Below, piece after piece: positions 9,108 through 20,391 of a DNA stretch of 64,000 bases. Source of the DNA: Alloalcanivorax xenomutans (GTDB lineage: Bacteria; Pseudomonadota; Gammaproteobacteria; Pseudomonadales; Alcanivoracaceae); the NCBI RefSeq assembly GCF_900217905.1, contig NZ_OBMO01000015.1, forward strand, positions 61,433-125,432, written 5' to 3'. The translations under genes were made by a program, and so were the position numbers. Every line of letters starts with the position of its first letter. Position 1 is the stretch's first letter. Under the pieces are notes generated by a model. It searched no databases. It had not been told where the DNA came from and was given only the letters and a program-made list of their open reading frames with translations.

Positions 9108-9764
9108 TCAGAACCCCAGCTCATCCAACAGGGAATCCACCTGATCCTGGCTGCTGACCACGTCTTCCTTGGCGGCGTCGATCTGCGGCCCGTTGATCAG
9201 CGACTCGTCACGGCGGCGTTGCATTTCATCACGCTCCCGGCCTTCCGGAACGTTATCCAGCAGCACCTGCAGCAACTGCCGCTCCACCTCCTGGATCACT
9301 TCCATCATCTTCTTGATCACCTGGCCGGTGAGATCCTGGAAGTCCTGAGCCATCATGATTTCCAACAGCTCCTTGTTGGTGGCCTGAGCCAGATCCGGCA
9401 CTTCGCCGAAAAACGCCCGCGTGTCATTGACCAGATCACGGGCCTGGTCCAGTTCCTTCGGTTCCTGGAACCAGGCTTGCCAGCGCTGATCCAGATCACC
9501 GGCGCGGGCGGCCATTTGATTCTGCAGTGGCTGCGCGCGATCAATGGCGTTCAGCGCCCGGTCGGCCGCCTGCTCGGTCATGGTGGCCACGTAGTTCAAG
9601 CGGGCCCGGGCATCGGGAATCGCCTCCGCCGCCTTGACCACCTCCTTATCCAGACCCAGCTCGCGCATGCTGTCGCGCAACATGCGGGTAAGCTGGCCAA
9701 TACGCTGGACCAGATCGTCGGATCCGGCCGCCCCTTCGCTGATATGCCCGGCCTCGTTGCTCAT
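9108..9764 (-). CDS. cheZ: CheY-P phosphatase CheZ
   Basis: Dephosphorylates CheY-P to end the tumble signal. The 218 residues match CheZ length. The catalytic helix [15 protein letters not shown] holds the family's acidic residue and glutamine (Asp144, Gln148; compare Asp143/Gln147 in E. coli). The extreme C-terminus [13 protein letters not shown] is the CheY-binding peptide. The long helical middle fits the four-helix hairpin dimer. It lies downstream of cheY, probably in one transcript with cheB-mcp-cheY. Confidence 0.97.
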   Translation of the reverse strand: MSNEAGHISEGAAGSDDLVQRIGQLTRMLRDSMRELGLDKEVVKAAEAIPDARARLNYVATMTEQAADRALNAIDRAQPLQNQMAARAGDLDQRWQAWFQEPKELDQARDLVNDTRAFFGEVPDLAQATNKELLEIMMAQDFQDLTGQVIKKMMEVIQEVERQLLQVLLDNVPEGRERDEMQRRRDESLINGPQIDAAKEDVVSSQDQVDSLLDELGF

Positions 9765-9854
9765 GTTGCTTTCTCCTGCCTCGGGAAGCCTGGCGTCCCG
9801 CCGGCCCTGGCCGGCGGCGCGCCATCACCCTTCCCGGATGCTGCCTGTAACGGG

Positions 9855-10241
9855 TTATGCGCCAAGTTTCTCGAAGATCTTGTTGAGCTTTTCTTCCAGG
9901 GTGACGGCGGTAAAGGGTTTGACGATGTAACCGTTGGCTCCGGCCTGGGCCGCGGCGATGATGTTTTCCTTCTTCGCCTCCGCAGTCACCATCAACACCG
10001 GCAACTGGTTCAGATCACTATCGGCGCGAATCTGCTTGAGCATTTCCAGACCGTCCAGGTTGGGCATGTTCCAATCCGATACCACGAATTGAAAGCCGCC
10101 CCCGCGCAACTTGGTCAGGGCTTCCTGACCGTCCTCCGCTTCATCCACATTGCCGAATCCCAACTCCTTGAGCAGGCTGCGGATGATGCGGCGCATGGTG
10201 GGAAAATCATCCACCACCAGAATACTCATGTTCTTGTCCAC
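9855..10241 (-). CDS. cheY: Chemotaxis response regulator CheY
   Basis: Single-domain receiver; when phosphorylated by CheA it binds the switch protein FliM. I chose the GTG at 10241, which has GGAGAG seven bases upstream and gives 128 residues, matching E. coli CheY. An ATG at 10229 is the alternative, and the longer upstream extension is not needed. Active-site residues are all present: Asp11/Asp12, phospho-acceptor Asp56, Thr86, Tyr105 and Lys108. It is followed by cheZ after a gap of about 90 bp. Confidence 0.96.
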   Translation of the reverse strand: MDKNMSILVVDDFPTMRRIIRSLLKELGFGNVDEAEDGQEALTKLRGGGFQFVVSDWNMPNLDGLEMLKQIRADSDLNQLPVLMVTAEAKKENIIAAAQAGANGYIVKPFTAVTLEEKLNKIFEKLGA

Positions 10242-10269
10242 GATTGTGCTCTCCGCTACTTGATTCCGG

Positions 10270-12021
10270 TCAGAACTCTTCCCAGTCATCCTCGGTGGTC
10301 ACCGCTTCGCGGCGCGGCACCACCTTTTTCATTTTCTCTTCCGCCGTTGCCGGATTTTCCGGCTTGGCGGCATTGTCGTCGTCATCCCCTTCGATCTCCC
10401 CGGAGATTTCCGGGTCATCTTCCGGCTCCGGCTTGCGCCAGAGAGACAACGAGTCAAGCTGTTCCGGTCGCAGGCGGAAGATGGCCACTGCTTTTTCCAA
10501 ACGCCGGGCCTGCTCTTCCAGCGATGCGGCGGCGGCGGTGGCTTCCTGCACCAGCGACGCGTTTTGCTGGGTCACTTCGTCCATTTGCGTTACCGCCTGG
10601 CTGACCTGCTCGATGCCCCCGCTTTGTTCCTGGGAGGCGGAAGAGATCTCATCCATGATGTCGGTGACCCGTTTCACCGCGGCCACCACTTCCCGCATGG
10701 TCTCACCGGCTTCCTCCACCAGACGCGAGCCTTCGTCCACTTGGGACACGGAGCTCTCGATCAACTCCTTGATCTGCCGGGCGGCATCGGCGCTGTTGCC
10801 CGCCAGGTTACGTACTTCGCCGGCCACCACCGCGAAACCACGCCCTTGTTCGCCGGCGCGAGCCGCCTCCACCGAGGCGTTCAACGCGAGAATGTTGGTC
10901 TGGAAGGCAATGGAGTCGATCATGCTGGTGATTTCGGCCACCTTACGGGAGCTGTCGGAGATACCGCGCATGGTACCGATCACCCGCTCCATCACGGCGC
11001 CACCACGACCGGCGGTGCCGGAGGCGTCGTTGGCCAGGCCGCTGGCCTGCCGGGCGTTGTCGGCGTTCTGCTTCACCGTGGCGGTGAGCTGTTCCATGCT
11101 GGTGGCGGTCTCCTCCAGGGAAGCGGCCTGCTGTTCGGTGCGGGAAGACAGATCCGCGTTGCCGCTGGCGATTTCGGAAGCGCCGACATAGATGGCGTTG
11201 CCACTTTCACGCACCTCGGTGACGATCTTGCCGAGACTGTGCTGCATCTCCGCCATGGCGGTGAACAGCTTGCCGATTTCGTTGTTGCCCGGCACTTTGA
11301 TGTCCTCGGACAGATCAGCGCGGGCGATGCGCTGCAGATTCTCCACCGCCCAGCTCAGCGGCTTCACCACCACACCACGCAACATCAGATACACCAGCAC
11401 CATGATGATACCGGTGAGCACCAGCATGCCGATGCCGATGTAAGAGAATAAGGTGGTCTGCTGGTGGTAATGGCCCATGACCTCCTGGCCGCGTTCGTCC
11501 GCATAGCGGGTGAAATCGGTGAGACTGTCATTGAGACTGTCGTTGGGAGTCAGCAACTCCTGGCGCAAATTACGGTAGGTGCGCAAATCGGCCTTTTGCA
11601 GATAGTCGTATTGCAGTTTCACCAACCGCAGCACCTCCTGGAAAGCACTGCCCAGTTCGTCGGCGCGAGCCGCCCCCATCTCCGTTTTCGGGCTATCGAG
11701 AAAATTCTGAAACCGTTGCTCGGCGCGCTCCAGGAAACCACTGGCTCGCTGAATCTGGTTGTCCGCCACCAGCCGCATGCCGTTATCCAGATAGTCCGCG
11801 GCCAGATCCATTTCAATACGGGCCTGGTTCAACAAGGTCGTGGCCCGGGCCACCTGGTTCAGTTGCTGCACGTTGACCTGATTGAGGGTGGAAATCGAGG
11901 AATCCACCATCTGGTTGGTCAGGATGCGAATGGCGGCGAGACCGCTGATCAAAAGCGCACAGCAAATCAGAGCCCCGGCCACTGCCGTATTGATGTTGAT
12001 ATTTCGCACGAATTTCATCAT
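10270..12021 (-). CDS. Methyl-accepting chemotaxis protein with CheR tether
   Basis: Transmembrane chemoreceptor of 583 residues. TM1 is at about 12-33, a mainly helical periplasmic sensor of about 155 residues (four-helix-bundle type) follows, TM2 is at 192-215, HAMP is at about 216-270, and the long cytoplasmic signalling hairpin runs to about 545. The tip is the usual [20 protein letters not shown]. The C-terminus ends in DWEEF, which resembles the NWETF pentapeptide that tethers CheR and CheB in Tar/Tsr. It is the only receptor in this window with such a tail. The ligand is unknown. The gene lies between cheB and cheY. Confidence 0.95.
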   Translation of the reverse strand: MMKFVRNININTAVAGALICCALLISGLAAIRILTNQMVDSSISTLNQVNVQQLNQVARATTLLNQARIEMDLAADYLDNGMRLVADNQIQRASGFLERAEQRFQNFLDSPKTEMGAARADELGSAFQEVLRLVKLQYDYLQKADLRTYRNLRQELLTPNDSLNDSLTDFTRYADERGQEVMGHYHQQTTLFSYIGIGMLVLTGIIMVLVYLMLRGVVVKPLSWAVENLQRIARADLSEDIKVPGNNEIGKLFTAMAEMQHSLGKIVTEVRESGNAIYVGASEIASGNADLSSRTEQQAASLEETATSMEQLTATVKQNADNARQASGLANDASGTAGRGGAVMERVIGTMRGISDSSRKVAEITSMIDSIAFQTNILALNASVEAARAGEQGRGFAVVAGEVRNLAGNSADAARQIKELIESSVSQVDEGSRLVEEAGETMREVVAAVKRVTDIMDEISSASQEQSGGIEQVSQAVTQMDEVTQQNASLVQEATAAAASLEEQARRLEKAVAIFRLRPEQLDSLSLWRKPEPEDDPEISGEIEGDDDDNAAKPENPATAEEKMKKVVPRREAVTTEDDWEEF

Positions 12022-12054
12022 AGCCGGCCTTTCCTTTTTTCAAGGTTGTTCTGT

Positions 12055-13107
12055 CTATACCCGCTGAGCCCGCCCGGAAGCGGCCGCCAGTGCCATCAGA
12101 CGCGGCGCCACCTGGTCCAATGGCAACACCTCGGTCGCCGCGCCCAGAGCGATGGCCTCACGGGGCATCCCGAACACCAGGGAGGTGTCCTGATCCTGGG
12201 CCAGGGTGTGGGCACCGGCTTCACGCATGGCAAGCAGTCCCCCGGCACCGTCCTTGCCCATACCGGTGAGCAAGACGCCAATGGCGTTGCGGCCGGCGTG
12301 CTGCGCCGCGGAACGGAACAGCACATCCACGGAGGGCCGGTGACGGTTCACCGGCGGCCCCTGATCAAGGTGGATCACATAGTTCGCCCCGCTACGGGCC
12401 AACAGCATGTGCGCGTCCCCCGGCGCGATGTACACGTGACCGGGCAGCACCCGCTCTCCGTGTTCACCCTCCTTCACCGTCACCGCGCAGAGCCGGTTGA
12501 GCCGTTCGGCGAACGACCGGGTGAACCCACCAGGCATATGTTGCGCGATCAGAATCGCCGGACTGTTCGGCGGCAGCGGTGACAACACTTCCCGAATCGC
12601 TTCGGTTCCGCCGGTGGAAGCGCCCAGAATCACCAGTTTCTCGCTGGAGATAATCGGTGCCTTCAACTTCGGCGGCGATACCCCGGCCTCATTGGCCCGG
12701 CGCGGCCGGGAGCGGGCCGTGGCGCGAATTTTTTCCGCGATCAGTTCGCTGTAATCGAGCATGCCGGAGCGAATCCCCAACGATGGCTTCTCGATAAAAT
12801 CCACCGCGCCCAGTTCCAGCGCCCGCAAAGTCACTTCCGATCCAGCCTGGGTCAGTGAAGACACCATCAGCACCGGCATCGGCCGCAGACGCATCAGACG
12901 CTCCAGAAAGTCGAGTCCGTCCATGCGCGGCATTTCCACATCCAGCGTCAATACATCCGGGTTATGCCGTTTGATCAGGTCTCTTGCCACAATGGGATCC
13001 GGCGCCACCGCCACCACTTCCATATCGGGATGGTGGTTGATGATTTCGCGCATCAAGTCACGAATCAGCGCGGAATCGTCGACGCACAGCACCCGAATTT
13101 TTTCCAT
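12055..13107 (-). CDS. cheB: Chemoreceptor methylesterase CheB
   Basis: Removes methyl groups from, and deamidates, chemoreceptors during adaptation. The receiver domain has phospho-acceptor Asp56. After a linker at about 125-155 comes the esterase domain, with catalytic Ser164 (GASTGG), His190 (QHMP) and Asp286 (TGMGKDGA), the same numbering as in E. coli CheB. The length is 350 residues. A sigma-28-type promoter lies about 70 bp upstream, so cheB should head a cheB-mcp-cheY-cheZ unit. No cheD is present between cheR and cheB. Confidence 0.98.
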   Translation of the reverse strand: MEKIRVLCVDDSALIRDLMREIINHHPDMEVVAVAPDPIVARDLIKRHNPDVLTLDVEMPRMDGLDFLERLMRLRPMPVLMVSSLTQAGSEVTLRALELGAVDFIEKPSLGIRSGMLDYSELIAEKIRATARSRPRRANEAGVSPPKLKAPIISSEKLVILGASTGGTEAIREVLSPLPPNSPAILIAQHMPGGFTRSFAERLNRLCAVTVKEGEHGERVLPGHVYIAPGDAHMLLARSGANYVIHLDQGPPVNRHRPSVDVLFRSAAQHAGRNAIGVLLTGMGKDGAGGLLAMREAGAHTLAQDQDTSLVFGMPREAIALGAATEVLPLDQVAPRLMALAAASGRAQRV

Positions 13108-13176
13108 AACCCAAACCCGCCCCTGTTACGGTGAAAACAATGCAATGGCGTTGGTTCAACAGTCCTACTGGTTAGC

Positions 13177-13203
13177 TTATCGGCCGTGACGCGCCAAGCT
13201 TGA
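13177..13203 (-). promoter_or_regulatory. Sigma-28 promoter for cheB
   Basis: On the minus strand TCAA (13203-13200), 15 bp, then GCCGATAA (13184-13177). The -10 half is a perfect match to the FliA consensus, and it lies about 70 bp before the cheB start. Confidence 0.75.
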
Positions 13204-13236
13204 GGCCGGATTGGCGAAGCAGCGCCACCGTCACGG

Positions 13237-14097
13237 TCATGCCAGCGAGTACACCGTCTGACCGCGGGAGCGAAAGCGATCGCTCAGATAGGAGACATTT
13301 TCCGAGTGGCCGGCGAACAACAGCCCGTCAGGTTTGAGCCGGTCGGCCAGCCGTCCCAAGACCCGGGTCTGGGTATCACGATCGAAATAGATCATCACGT
13401 TACGGCAGAAGATGGCATCGAAACGGTGCTCGGAGGGCCAGTCCCGGGCGACAAGGTTCATCACCTGAAAACGCACCTTCGCCACCAGGGTGGGTTTGAC
13501 CCGGGCATAGCCGGCCCGAGCGCCACTGCCTTTCTGAAAAAAACGCCGCATGCGCTGGTCATCCAGGCGCGCCACCTGCTCCAGCGGATAGACGGCACGC
13601 CGGGCCCGGTCCAGGGCCTCGGTGTCGATATCGGTGGCCAGCACCTCCACGTTGGCGTGCTCCCCCAGGGTTTCCAGCAACGTCATGACGATGGAATAAG
13701 GCTCTTCGCCGGTGGACGCCGCGGCACTCCATACCCGGACCGGATCACGACGGCCTCGGACATGGTCGGCCAGAATCGGAAAGTGGTGCGATTCACGAAA
13801 AAAGGAGGTCAGGTTGGTGGTGAGCGCGTTGACGAACGCCTGCCATTCACCCCCCTCCCCACTGGCTTTCAGGCCGGCCAGATAATCGGCGAAACGGGTC
13901 AGGCCCCGGGCACGCACCAGGCGACCGACACGGCTGTAAACCATGTCCTTCTTGTGTTCCGCCAACACAATGCCGGCGCGCTGGTAAATCAGCGTACGAA
14001 TGGCCTGAAAGTCACTGGCGGAAAAATGCAGATCGCGCTCTGAAAACAGGGACGAAGCGGCCATATCTTGGGTCGGATTCAAATCAGCTCCCCGCAT
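13237..14097 (-). CDS. cheR: Chemoreceptor methyltransferase CheR
   Basis: SAM-dependent methyltransferase that methylates glutamates on chemoreceptors. The 286 residues show an N-terminal helical domain, then the methyltransferase fold with the SAM loop [13 protein letters not shown] and the motif [14 protein letters not shown]. The start at 14097 overlaps the end of the upstream receptor gene by 14 bp; an in-frame ATG at 14064 is also possible. It appears to be the last gene of the motA-motB-cheA-cheW-mcp-aer-cheR operon. Confidence 0.97.
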   Translation of the reverse strand: MRGADLNPTQDMAASSLFSERDLHFSASDFQAIRTLIYQRAGIVLAEHKKDMVYSRVGRLVRARGLTRFADYLAGLKASGEGGEWQAFVNALTTNLTSFFRESHHFPILADHVRGRRDPVRVWSAAASTGEEPYSIVMTLLETLGEHANVEVLATDIDTEALDRARRAVYPLEQVARLDDQRMRRFFQKGSGARAGYARVKPTLVAKVRFQVMNLVARDWPSEHRFDAIFCRNVMIYFDRDTQTRVLGRLADRLKPDGLLFAGHSENVSYLSDRFRSRGQTVYSLA

Positions 14098-15745
14098 CCA
14101 TCACCAGCGGGGGCCCGGCGCGAAGGGCACGGCCCGCTTCTTCCCGGTCGGCGCCGCGCAAACGAAACACCGCCACGGAATGCTCGAGTGTCTCGACCTC
14201 GGCCCGCAGCGCGCCGGCGGCATCGGCGGAACCCTGAATACGGCGCGTGTTGTGCCGCATGGTCTCGTCCATCCGTGTCACCGCCTGGTTGATCTGGGCG
14301 ATGCCGGAGCTCTGTTCCTCGGACGCACAGGTGATCTCTCCCATGATGTCGTTGACCCGGGTCACCGACGCCACCACTTCCCGGATAGTGCTCTCCGCCC
14401 GGTGTACCAGATCGGCGCCGCCCTGGATCTCACGGCCCGAGTTGGCGATCAGATCGCGAATCTCTTTCGCCGCGGCGGCGGATCGTCCCGCCAGGTTGCG
14501 CACTTCACTGGCCACCACCGCGAAGCCACGCCCTTGTTCGCCGGCGCGTGCCGCCTCCACCGAGGCATTGAGCGCCAGGATATTGGTCTGAAAGGCAATG
14601 GCGTCGATACTGTCGATGATCACCGTCATCTTGTTGGAACTGGCCGTGATGCGCTCCATGGTACTGACTACCTCGCCCATCACCTCACCGCTGCGCGCCA
14701 CCTGGCCAGCCGCCTGCGATGCCAGACCGCTGGCTTGCCGGGCGTTGTCCGCGTTTTGCCGTACCGCGCTGGTGATCTGTTCCATACTGGACGCGGTTTG
14801 CTGCAGAGAAGCGGCCTGCTGCTCGGTATGGGAGGACAAATCCCGATTGGCTTCGGCGATACCGCGGGCAGCCGGTGTCACCGCCGCGATGCCTTCATTG
14901 ACATGGCCGACGATACTGCCAAGGCAGCGCTGCATCACCGTCAGAGCCAGCACCAGCCGCCCCGCTTCGCCCACGGTGCGATTCGGCGGCTGCGCCGCCA
15001 GATTGCCGGCGGCGATTTGAAAGGTGAACATCACCGCCTCATGCAGCGGCTTCAACAAGGCGCCGGCGGTCATCACGCCAAGCAACACCAGCATCGGCAC
15101 ACCGGCGGCCAACAGTAAACCATGCGCGAGGATCAACCGACCGCGCACGGGATCGTCCGACTGCAAATGGCTTGCGCCGTAGAGCCCCGCCGCGCTGCTG
15201 ATCGCCAACAACACCACGGCCAGTAACACCAATCCCGCAAGGCGCAAGGCGCCGCCGCGCCGGCCCAGCCGCCGCCACCAGCCGAACGGTCCCCGCCGCA
15301 GAACCTCACCCCGTTCCAGCGAGAGATGCTGCCCCTTACCCTGACGCATGGCGGCATAATCGTGCTCCGCCCGGGCCACGCTGTCGGCGTCCGGTTTCAG
15401 TCGCACCGACACATACCCTTTGATTTCACCCTCTTCCATGATCGGTGTGACGTGGGCCTTGACCCAATAGTGGTCGCCGTTCTTGCGGCGATTCTTGATC
15501 ACACCGACCCAGGTGCCGCCCTCCTTGAGCGTGTTCCAGAGGTTTTCAAACGCCAGTGGCGGCATATCCGGGTGGCGAACCAGATTGTGAGGCGCGCCCA
15601 GTAACTCCTCCCGGCTGAAGCCACTGACCTCGATAAAGGCGGGATTGGCATAGGTGATCTTGCCACGCAGATCCGTGCGGGAAATCAGAAAGTGATCATC
15701 GCGCAGAGGGTATTCCCGTTGAGTGACGGGCTGGTTATCACGCAT
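14084..15745 (-). CDS. Aer-like PAS-domain chemoreceptor
   Basis: Resembles the aerotaxis/redox receptor Aer. The ATG at 15745 gives 553 residues and starts right before the PAS domain (about 15-125), which contains the Aer-type stretches [10 protein letters not shown] and [12 protein letters not shown]; in Aer this domain binds FAD. Two hydrophobic segments with a short connection follow (about 165-190 and 200-230), then HAMP and a standard signalling domain with [20 protein letters not shown]. There is no large periplasmic sensor, as expected for Aer. The start overlaps the previous receptor's stop by 8 bp. A 40-residue N-terminal extension of the frame is low complexity and rejected. Confidence 0.9.
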   Translation of the reverse strand: MRDNQPVTQREYPLRDDHFLISRTDLRGKITYANPAFIEVSGFSREELLGAPHNLVRHPDMPPLAFENLWNTLKEGGTWVGVIKNRRKNGDHYWVKAHVTPIMEEGEIKGYVSVRLKPDADSVARAEHDYAAMRQGKGQHLSLERGEVLRRGPFGWWRRLGRRGGALRLAGLVLLAVVLLAISSAAGLYGASHLQSDDPVRGRLILAHGLLLAAGVPMLVLLGVMTAGALLKPLHEAVMFTFQIAAGNLAAQPPNRTVGEAGRLVLALTVMQRCLGSIVGHVNEGIAAVTPAARGIAEANRDLSSHTEQQAASLQQTASSMEQITSAVRQNADNARQASGLASQAAGQVARSGEVMGEVVSTMERITASSNKMTVIIDSIDAIAFQTNILALNASVEAARAGEQGRGFAVVASEVRNLAGRSAAAAKEIRDLIANSGREIQGGADLVHRAESTIREVVASVTRVNDIMGEITCASEEQSSGIAQINQAVTRMDETMRHNTRRIQGSADAAGALRAEVETLEHSVAVFRLRGADREEAGRALRAGPPLVMDAGS

Positions 15746-16985
15746 GCACCACCTCAGCCTCGACAGCGACGGCAAAGCCACCATCGGCGGAGTCGTCTCT
15801 CGCCTGGGCCAGCTTGAACAGCGCCACCGCTTGCCGCAGCCGCGCGGCTTCCCCTTCCAGCTCACTGGCCGCCGAGGCCGCCTCCTCCACCAAAGCCGCG
15901 TTGCGTTGGGTAACCTGATCCATTTGTGTGATGGCCTGATTCACCTGGCCGATGCCCTTGCTCTGCTCCTGCGAGGCGGAAGCAATCTCATCCATGATGT
16001 CGGTTACCCGCCGCACCGCTTCGACGATGTCGGTCATGGTACTGCCCGCCTGATCCACCAGCCGGGTACCGGCTTCAATGCGCTCCACCGACGTTTCGAT
16101 CAATGCACGGATCTTTTTCGACGCCTCGCCACTGCGCCCGGCCAGAGCACGGACTTCTCCCGCCACCACCGCGAAACCACGGCCCTGCTCGCCGGCCCGG
16201 GCCGCTTCCACCGAAGCGTTCAACGCCAGAATGTTGGTCTGGAAGGCGATGGAATCGATCACCTCGATGATCTCGGTCACCTGGCGCGCACTGCCGCTGA
16301 TTTCAGTCATGGTGCCCACCACCTCGCCCACCACCTCGCCGCCGCGCTGCGCGGTTTGTGAAGCGCTGGCGGCCAACTGGCTGGCCTGACGGGCATTGTC
16401 GGCGTTCTGCTCCACCGTCGAGGTGAGCTCCTCCATACTGGCGGCGGTCTGTTCCAGCGACGCCGCCTGATGTTCCGTGCGCGAGGACAAATCACTATTG
16501 CCCTGAGCGATTTCACCCGCGCCCTGATAGATCCCCTGACTGCTGTCGCGCACGGTGGCGACGGTTCGGGACAGGCTTTGCTGCATATCCGACAAGGCCG
16601 CGTACAGTTGACCAATTTCGTTATCGCCACGCGCCTCGATCCGCTCCGACAAATCGCCTTTGGCCATCCGTTCGAAGTGCCCCACTACCTTGCGCAATGG
16701 CCGGATAACATTCACGGTCACGCCCCACAGCACGATCACCACCAGCACCACGGATGCCGCGATCACCACGCCTATCCCCCAGCGCATCGTGGCGGCGTAG
16801 GTGTCGAAAGCAGCCAGCGCCTGACTGCCGGCGTCACCGGATTGCGCCGCCAGCCGGATCATCGCGTCATGGCTCTGATTGAGAATGTACACACTCTGCG
16901 CGCTCAGGATCAGGATCAACAGCGAGAACGCGGCCAGAACCAGTCCCCAACTTACTTTGACCGTCATGTTATCCATTACTTTCAC
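15738..16985 (-). CDS. Methyl-accepting chemotaxis protein with very short periplasmic loop
   Basis: Chemoreceptor of 415 residues. TM1 at about 13-34 and TM2 at 69-91 enclose only about 34 residues, far fewer than the roughly 150 of a usual sensor domain. HAMP (92-145) and a complete signalling hairpin with [20 protein letters not shown] follow. It may sense a membrane or energy signal, or work in arrays with other receptors; the ligand is unknown. The start used is a GTG with GAGA eight bases upstream; an ATG three codons later is an alternative. There is no CheR-tether tail. It lies between cheW and the Aer-like gene. Confidence 0.93.
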   Translation of the reverse strand: MKVMDNMTVKVSWGLVLAAFSLLILILSAQSVYILNQSHDAMIRLAAQSGDAGSQALAAFDTYAATMRWGIGVVIAASVVLVVIVLWGVTVNVIRPLRKVVGHFERMAKGDLSERIEARGDNEIGQLYAALSDMQQSLSRTVATVRDSSQGIYQGAGEIAQGNSDLSSRTEHQAASLEQTAASMEELTSTVEQNADNARQASQLAASASQTAQRGGEVVGEVVGTMTEISGSARQVTEIIEVIDSIAFQTNILALNASVEAARAGEQGRGFAVVAGEVRALAGRSGEASKKIRALIETSVERIEAGTRLVDQAGSTMTDIVEAVRRVTDIMDEIASASQEQSKGIGQVNQAITQMDQVTQRNAALVEEAASAASELEGEAARLRQAVALFKLAQARDDSADGGFAVAVEAEVVHA

Positions 16986-17027
16986 GATGGTTATCTCACT
17001 CGTCTCATAGAGACCATAAGCAGGCTG

Positions 17028-17528
17028 TTATTCACCAACGCGCTCGACGATGGCCAGTTCCTCGCTGGTGAGCAGTCTCTCGATGTCCACCAGTACCAGC
17101 ATGCGTTCCTCCAGATTGCCGAGCCCATGGATGTAGTCCAAAGGCAGGCTGATACCGAACTCCGGCGGCGGTTTGATCTGCTCCGCGGTCAGGGTCATCA
17201 CGTCCGACACCTGATCCACCACGATACCCACCACACGGGTACCGATATTGATGACGATCACCACCGTCTGCTGGGTATAGTCGGCACTGGCCAGGCGGAA
17301 TTTCAGACGCAGATCGACAATCGGCACGATCACGCCACGCAGGTTGGCCACCCCCTTGATGAAATCCGGCGCATTGGCGATGCGGGTGACGTTCTCGTAA
17401 CCCCGTATCTCCTGGACCTTGAGAATGTCGATGGCGTATTCCTCGTCACCCAGGGAGAACACCAGGAATTCACGGCTGCTGATCTCGGCGGCTTTCTTGA
17501 CGGGATTGACGGAAACCAGGTTGCTCAT
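17028..17528 (-). CDS. cheW: Chemotaxis coupling protein CheW
   Basis: Couples chemoreceptors to the kinase CheA in receptor arrays. The 166 residues form one CheW (SH3-like double barrel) domain, with the conserved stretch [20 protein letters not shown]. The start overlaps the cheA stop (ATGA), so the two genes are translationally coupled. It is downstream of motAB-cheA. Confidence 0.98.
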   Translation of the reverse strand: MSNLVSVNPVKKAAEISSREFLVFSLGDEEYAIDILKVQEIRGYENVTRIANAPDFIKGVANLRGVIVPIVDLRLKFRLASADYTQQTVVIVINIGTRVVGIVVDQVSDVMTLTAEQIKPPPEFGISLPLDYIHGLGNLEERMLVLVDIERLLTSEELAIVERVGE

Positions 17529-19528
17529 GATGCGGAAACCTCCTTGGAGGAAAGGACAGTGGAGTTTCGAGCGACCGCGTCACTCGCTTTCTTGCTTTGG
17601 CTGAGACGGTGCAGATCGGGGATATCCAGAATCAGCGCGACGCTGCCATCACCGAGAATGGTGGCGGCGGACACTCCGGGAACCTTGCGGTAATTGGTTT
17701 CCAGATTCTTGACCACTACTTGCTGCTGGCCCACCAGTTCGTCCACCAGCAAGGCATAGCGGCGCCCTTCGCCTTGTACGATGACAACAATGGCCGAGGT
17801 CGGGTCGGTCACCGCGCCGGACACTTCCATGGCGTGGTGCAAGGCCACCAACGGCAGATAATCCTCACGCACTTTCAGCAGCACATCACCGCCGGCCATG
17901 GTGTAGAGGTCATCGGCACGCGGCTGCAGCGATTCGATCACCGCGCTGACCGGGAGAATGAAGGTCTCCTCACCGACCCGCACCGACATGCCGTCAAGAA
18001 TGGCCAGGGTCAATGGCAATACGATGCGGGTGCGGGTGCCCTGGCCGGCTTCGGAGAGTACGTCCACATGGCCGCCCATGGCCTGGATGTTGCGCTTGAC
18101 CACATCCATGCCGACCCCGCGGCCGGAAACGTCACTGACGGCCTCGGCGGTGGAGAAACCCGGCGCGAAGATCAGCTGCCAGACTTCCTCGTCACTCATG
18201 TTGTCGGACACCGGCAGCCCATTACTGCGCGCCTTGGCAAGAATCCGTTCGCGATCCAGGCCGGCGCCGTCATCGCTCACTTCGATCAGAATATTGCCGC
18301 CCTGGTGCTGCGCGGAGAGCGTAAGGCGGCCGGTGCCCGGCTTGCCGGCGGCGGCACGAAGCTCCGGCGTTTCCAGGCCATGATCCAGGCTGTTGCGCAC
18401 CAGATGCGTGAGAGGGTCGATGATGCGTTCGGTGAGACTCTTGTCCAGCTCGGTGGATTTGCCCTCGGTAATCAGCTCCACATCCTTGCCCAGCTTGCCG
18501 GCCAGATCGCGTACCAGACGCGGAAAACGACTGAACACATAGTCCATAGGCACCATCCGCACGGACATCACCGCTTCCTGAAGATCCCGGGCGGTACGCT
18601 GCAACAGACTGAGGCCGGAGGCGAAGCCGCCATCGCCGGTGAATTCGGAATCCTCCACCACCTGATTGAGCATCGACTGGGTAATGATCAGTTCACCCAC
18701 CAGGTTGATGATGTGATCGACCTTGGCCACCGGAACCCGGATCGAGGAATTGGCGCCGCTGTCCCGGCTGTCGACGGCCGGCCGCGCGGCGCGTTTGGTT
18801 TCGGCTTTGGGAGGCGGCTCCGGCGCTTTCACCGGCACCGGCAGCTGTTCCGGAGGGATACTGCGGATGTCCAATTGCTCAGGCTCGACGATGAAACACA
18901 TCACCGCCTCGATGTCATCGGCGCTGGCGGTGGACTGCATCAACACCTCGTAGCGGTCGTCTTCACCTCGCGTTTCCAGCACATCGCCAAGCTGACCCAA
19001 CTCCTCGATGAGCAGTTTCCGATCGCTTTCCGACACGCCCAGCAGAGCCACGCTAAGGGGTTGTCCAGCCCCGCCACTGGCCGGCGGCGGCGTGGACGGA
19101 GCCACCGTGGTAGCGGGAGCCACATCGCCCGCCGGCTCACCAATTTCCTCCAGCGCCAGCTTCTGCAGCACCTCACAGATACGGGCCATCGCCTCCGCGT
19201 CCGGCTCCACGCCTTGACGATAGGCGTCCAGTTGGTCGTGTAGCATGTCTTTCGCTTCCAGAAAGGTATCGACGATGTCACGACGCAGCGTGAGTTCACC
19301 GCGACGGGTGTAATCGAGCAGGTTCTCCAGTAAATGGGTGGTCCTCTGCAGCGCCTCGAATCCGAAAGTACCAGCCCCCCCCTTGATGGAGTGGGCCGCC
19401 CGGAAGATGGCGTTGAGTTGCTCCATATCCGGATTGTCGACGTCCAGCGCCAGCAAATGGGCTTCCATGTCCCCCAACAATTCCTCCGCTTCCTCAAAGA
19501 AGGTGCTGTAAAAATCGCTGATATCCAT
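17525..19528 (-). CDS. cheA: Chemotaxis histidine kinase CheA
   Basis: Receptor-controlled kinase that phosphorylates CheY and CheB. Its 667 residues show P1 (HPt) with phospho-His46 in [12 protein letters not shown], a Pro-rich linker, a P2-like domain at about 150-220, the P3 dimerisation helices, P4 with N-box [10 protein letters not shown] and G-boxes DDGAGLD and GRGVGMD, and the CheW-like P5 domain from about 520. The gene lies 2 bp after motB, as in E. coli motAB-cheAW. Confidence 0.98.
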   Translation of the reverse strand: MDISDFYSTFFEEAEELLGDMEAHLLALDVDNPDMEQLNAIFRAAHSIKGGAGTFGFEALQRTTHLLENLLDYTRRGELTLRRDIVDTFLEAKDMLHDQLDAYRQGVEPDAEAMARICEVLQKLALEEIGEPAGDVAPATTVAPSTPPPASGGAGQPLSVALLGVSESDRKLLIEELGQLGDVLETRGEDDRYEVLMQSTASADDIEAVMCFIVEPEQLDIRSIPPEQLPVPVKAPEPPPKAETKRAARPAVDSRDSGANSSIRVPVAKVDHIINLVGELIITQSMLNQVVEDSEFTGDGGFASGLSLLQRTARDLQEAVMSVRMVPMDYVFSRFPRLVRDLAGKLGKDVELITEGKSTELDKSLTERIIDPLTHLVRNSLDHGLETPELRAAAGKPGTGRLTLSAQHQGGNILIEVSDDGAGLDRERILAKARSNGLPVSDNMSDEEVWQLIFAPGFSTAEAVSDVSGRGVGMDVVKRNIQAMGGHVDVLSEAGQGTRTRIVLPLTLAILDGMSVRVGEETFILPVSAVIESLQPRADDLYTMAGGDVLLKVREDYLPLVALHHAMEVSGAVTDPTSAIVVIVQGEGRRYALLVDELVGQQQVVVKNLETNYRKVPGVSAATILGDGSVALILDIPDLHRLSQSKKASDAVARNSTVLSSKEVSAS

Positions 19529-19530
19529 GG

Positions 19531-20391
19531 TTACTCCTGTAGCGGGGCGCGGCTGGCGGGCTCGCTTTCGGCACGGATACGGCGTGCCGCCTGCTCATTC
19601 AGCACCAGCAGCGTAATACGGCGGTTCACCGGATCACCGGGGTGGCTGCCGGCCATCGGCACGCGATCGCCGAGACCGGCCACACGCAACAGTTTGTCCG
19701 GCGCCAGACCACCGCTAATCAGTTCACGGCGACTGGCATTGGCACGGTCGGCGGACAACTCCCAGTTGCTGTAGCCGCGTTCACCGTTGGCGTAAGGCAC
19801 GCTGTCGGTGTGGCCGGTAATGCTGAGTGGATTGGGCAGGTCATTGAGCAGCGGCGCCAGCGTGCGTAACAGCTCACGCATATAAGGCGCCACCTGGTCA
19901 CTGCCAAGATGGAACATGGGGCGGGGATCGGTATCCAGAAGTTGAATGCGCAGCCCTTCCGGGGTGACGTCGAAACGCATCTGCTGACGCAGCTCGCGCA
20001 GACTGTCGTCGGCATTGATAGTGCTCTCGATACGGCGCTGCAATTCCAGGAACTGACGCTGCATTTCCGCCGGCCGGGTCTGGTCACGCAGATCAATGCG
20101 CGCCTGTTCTCCCTTGGCGTGAGCGGGATCATCGCCGCCACCGGGGATGGCACTGGTACTGGCGGTGCTGCGATCGCCACCGGTCATCGCCACATTCAGC
20201 GGCGTGCGAAAATATTCGGCCAGACCCTGCAATTGCTGCGGCGTGGCGGTGGAGATCATCCACAACACAAGAAACAGCGCCATCAAAGCCGTCATGAAGT
20301 CGGCCAGCGCGATCTTCCAGCTGCCACCGTGGTGCGCCTCGGTACGACGCGAGCGGCGGCGAACGACGATGCGACGAACGGCTTCGCTCAT
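19531..20391 (-). CDS. motB: Flagellar stator protein MotB
   Basis: Peptidoglycan-anchored half of the proton-driven stator. The 286 residues contain one membrane segment at about 27-48, with the proton-binding Asp31 in ALADFMTAL (Asp32 in E. coli), a linker, and an OmpA-like peptidoglycan-binding domain with ITGHTDSVPY and NWELSADRAN. The start overlaps the motA stop (ATGA). MotB-type residues around the Asp suggest a proton rather than a sodium motor; this is inference. Confidence 0.97.
   Translation of the reverse strand: MSEAVRRIVVRRRSRRTEAHHGGSWKIALADFMTALMALFLVLWMISTATPQQLQGLAEYFRTPLNVAMTGGDRSTASTSAIPGGGDDPAHAKGEQARIDLRDQTRPAEMQRQFLELQRRIESTINADDSLRELRQQMRFDVTPEGLRIQLLDTDPRPMFHLGSDQVAPYMRELLRTLAPLLNDLPNPLSITGHTDSVPYANGERGYSNWELSADRANASRRELISGGLAPDKLLRVAGLGDRVPMAGSHPGDPVNRRITLLVLNEQAARRIRAESEPASRAPLQE

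Noticed and set aside
13108..13236. cheD between cheR and cheB
   Set aside because: The gap is too short and non-coding; it contains only the cheB promoter.
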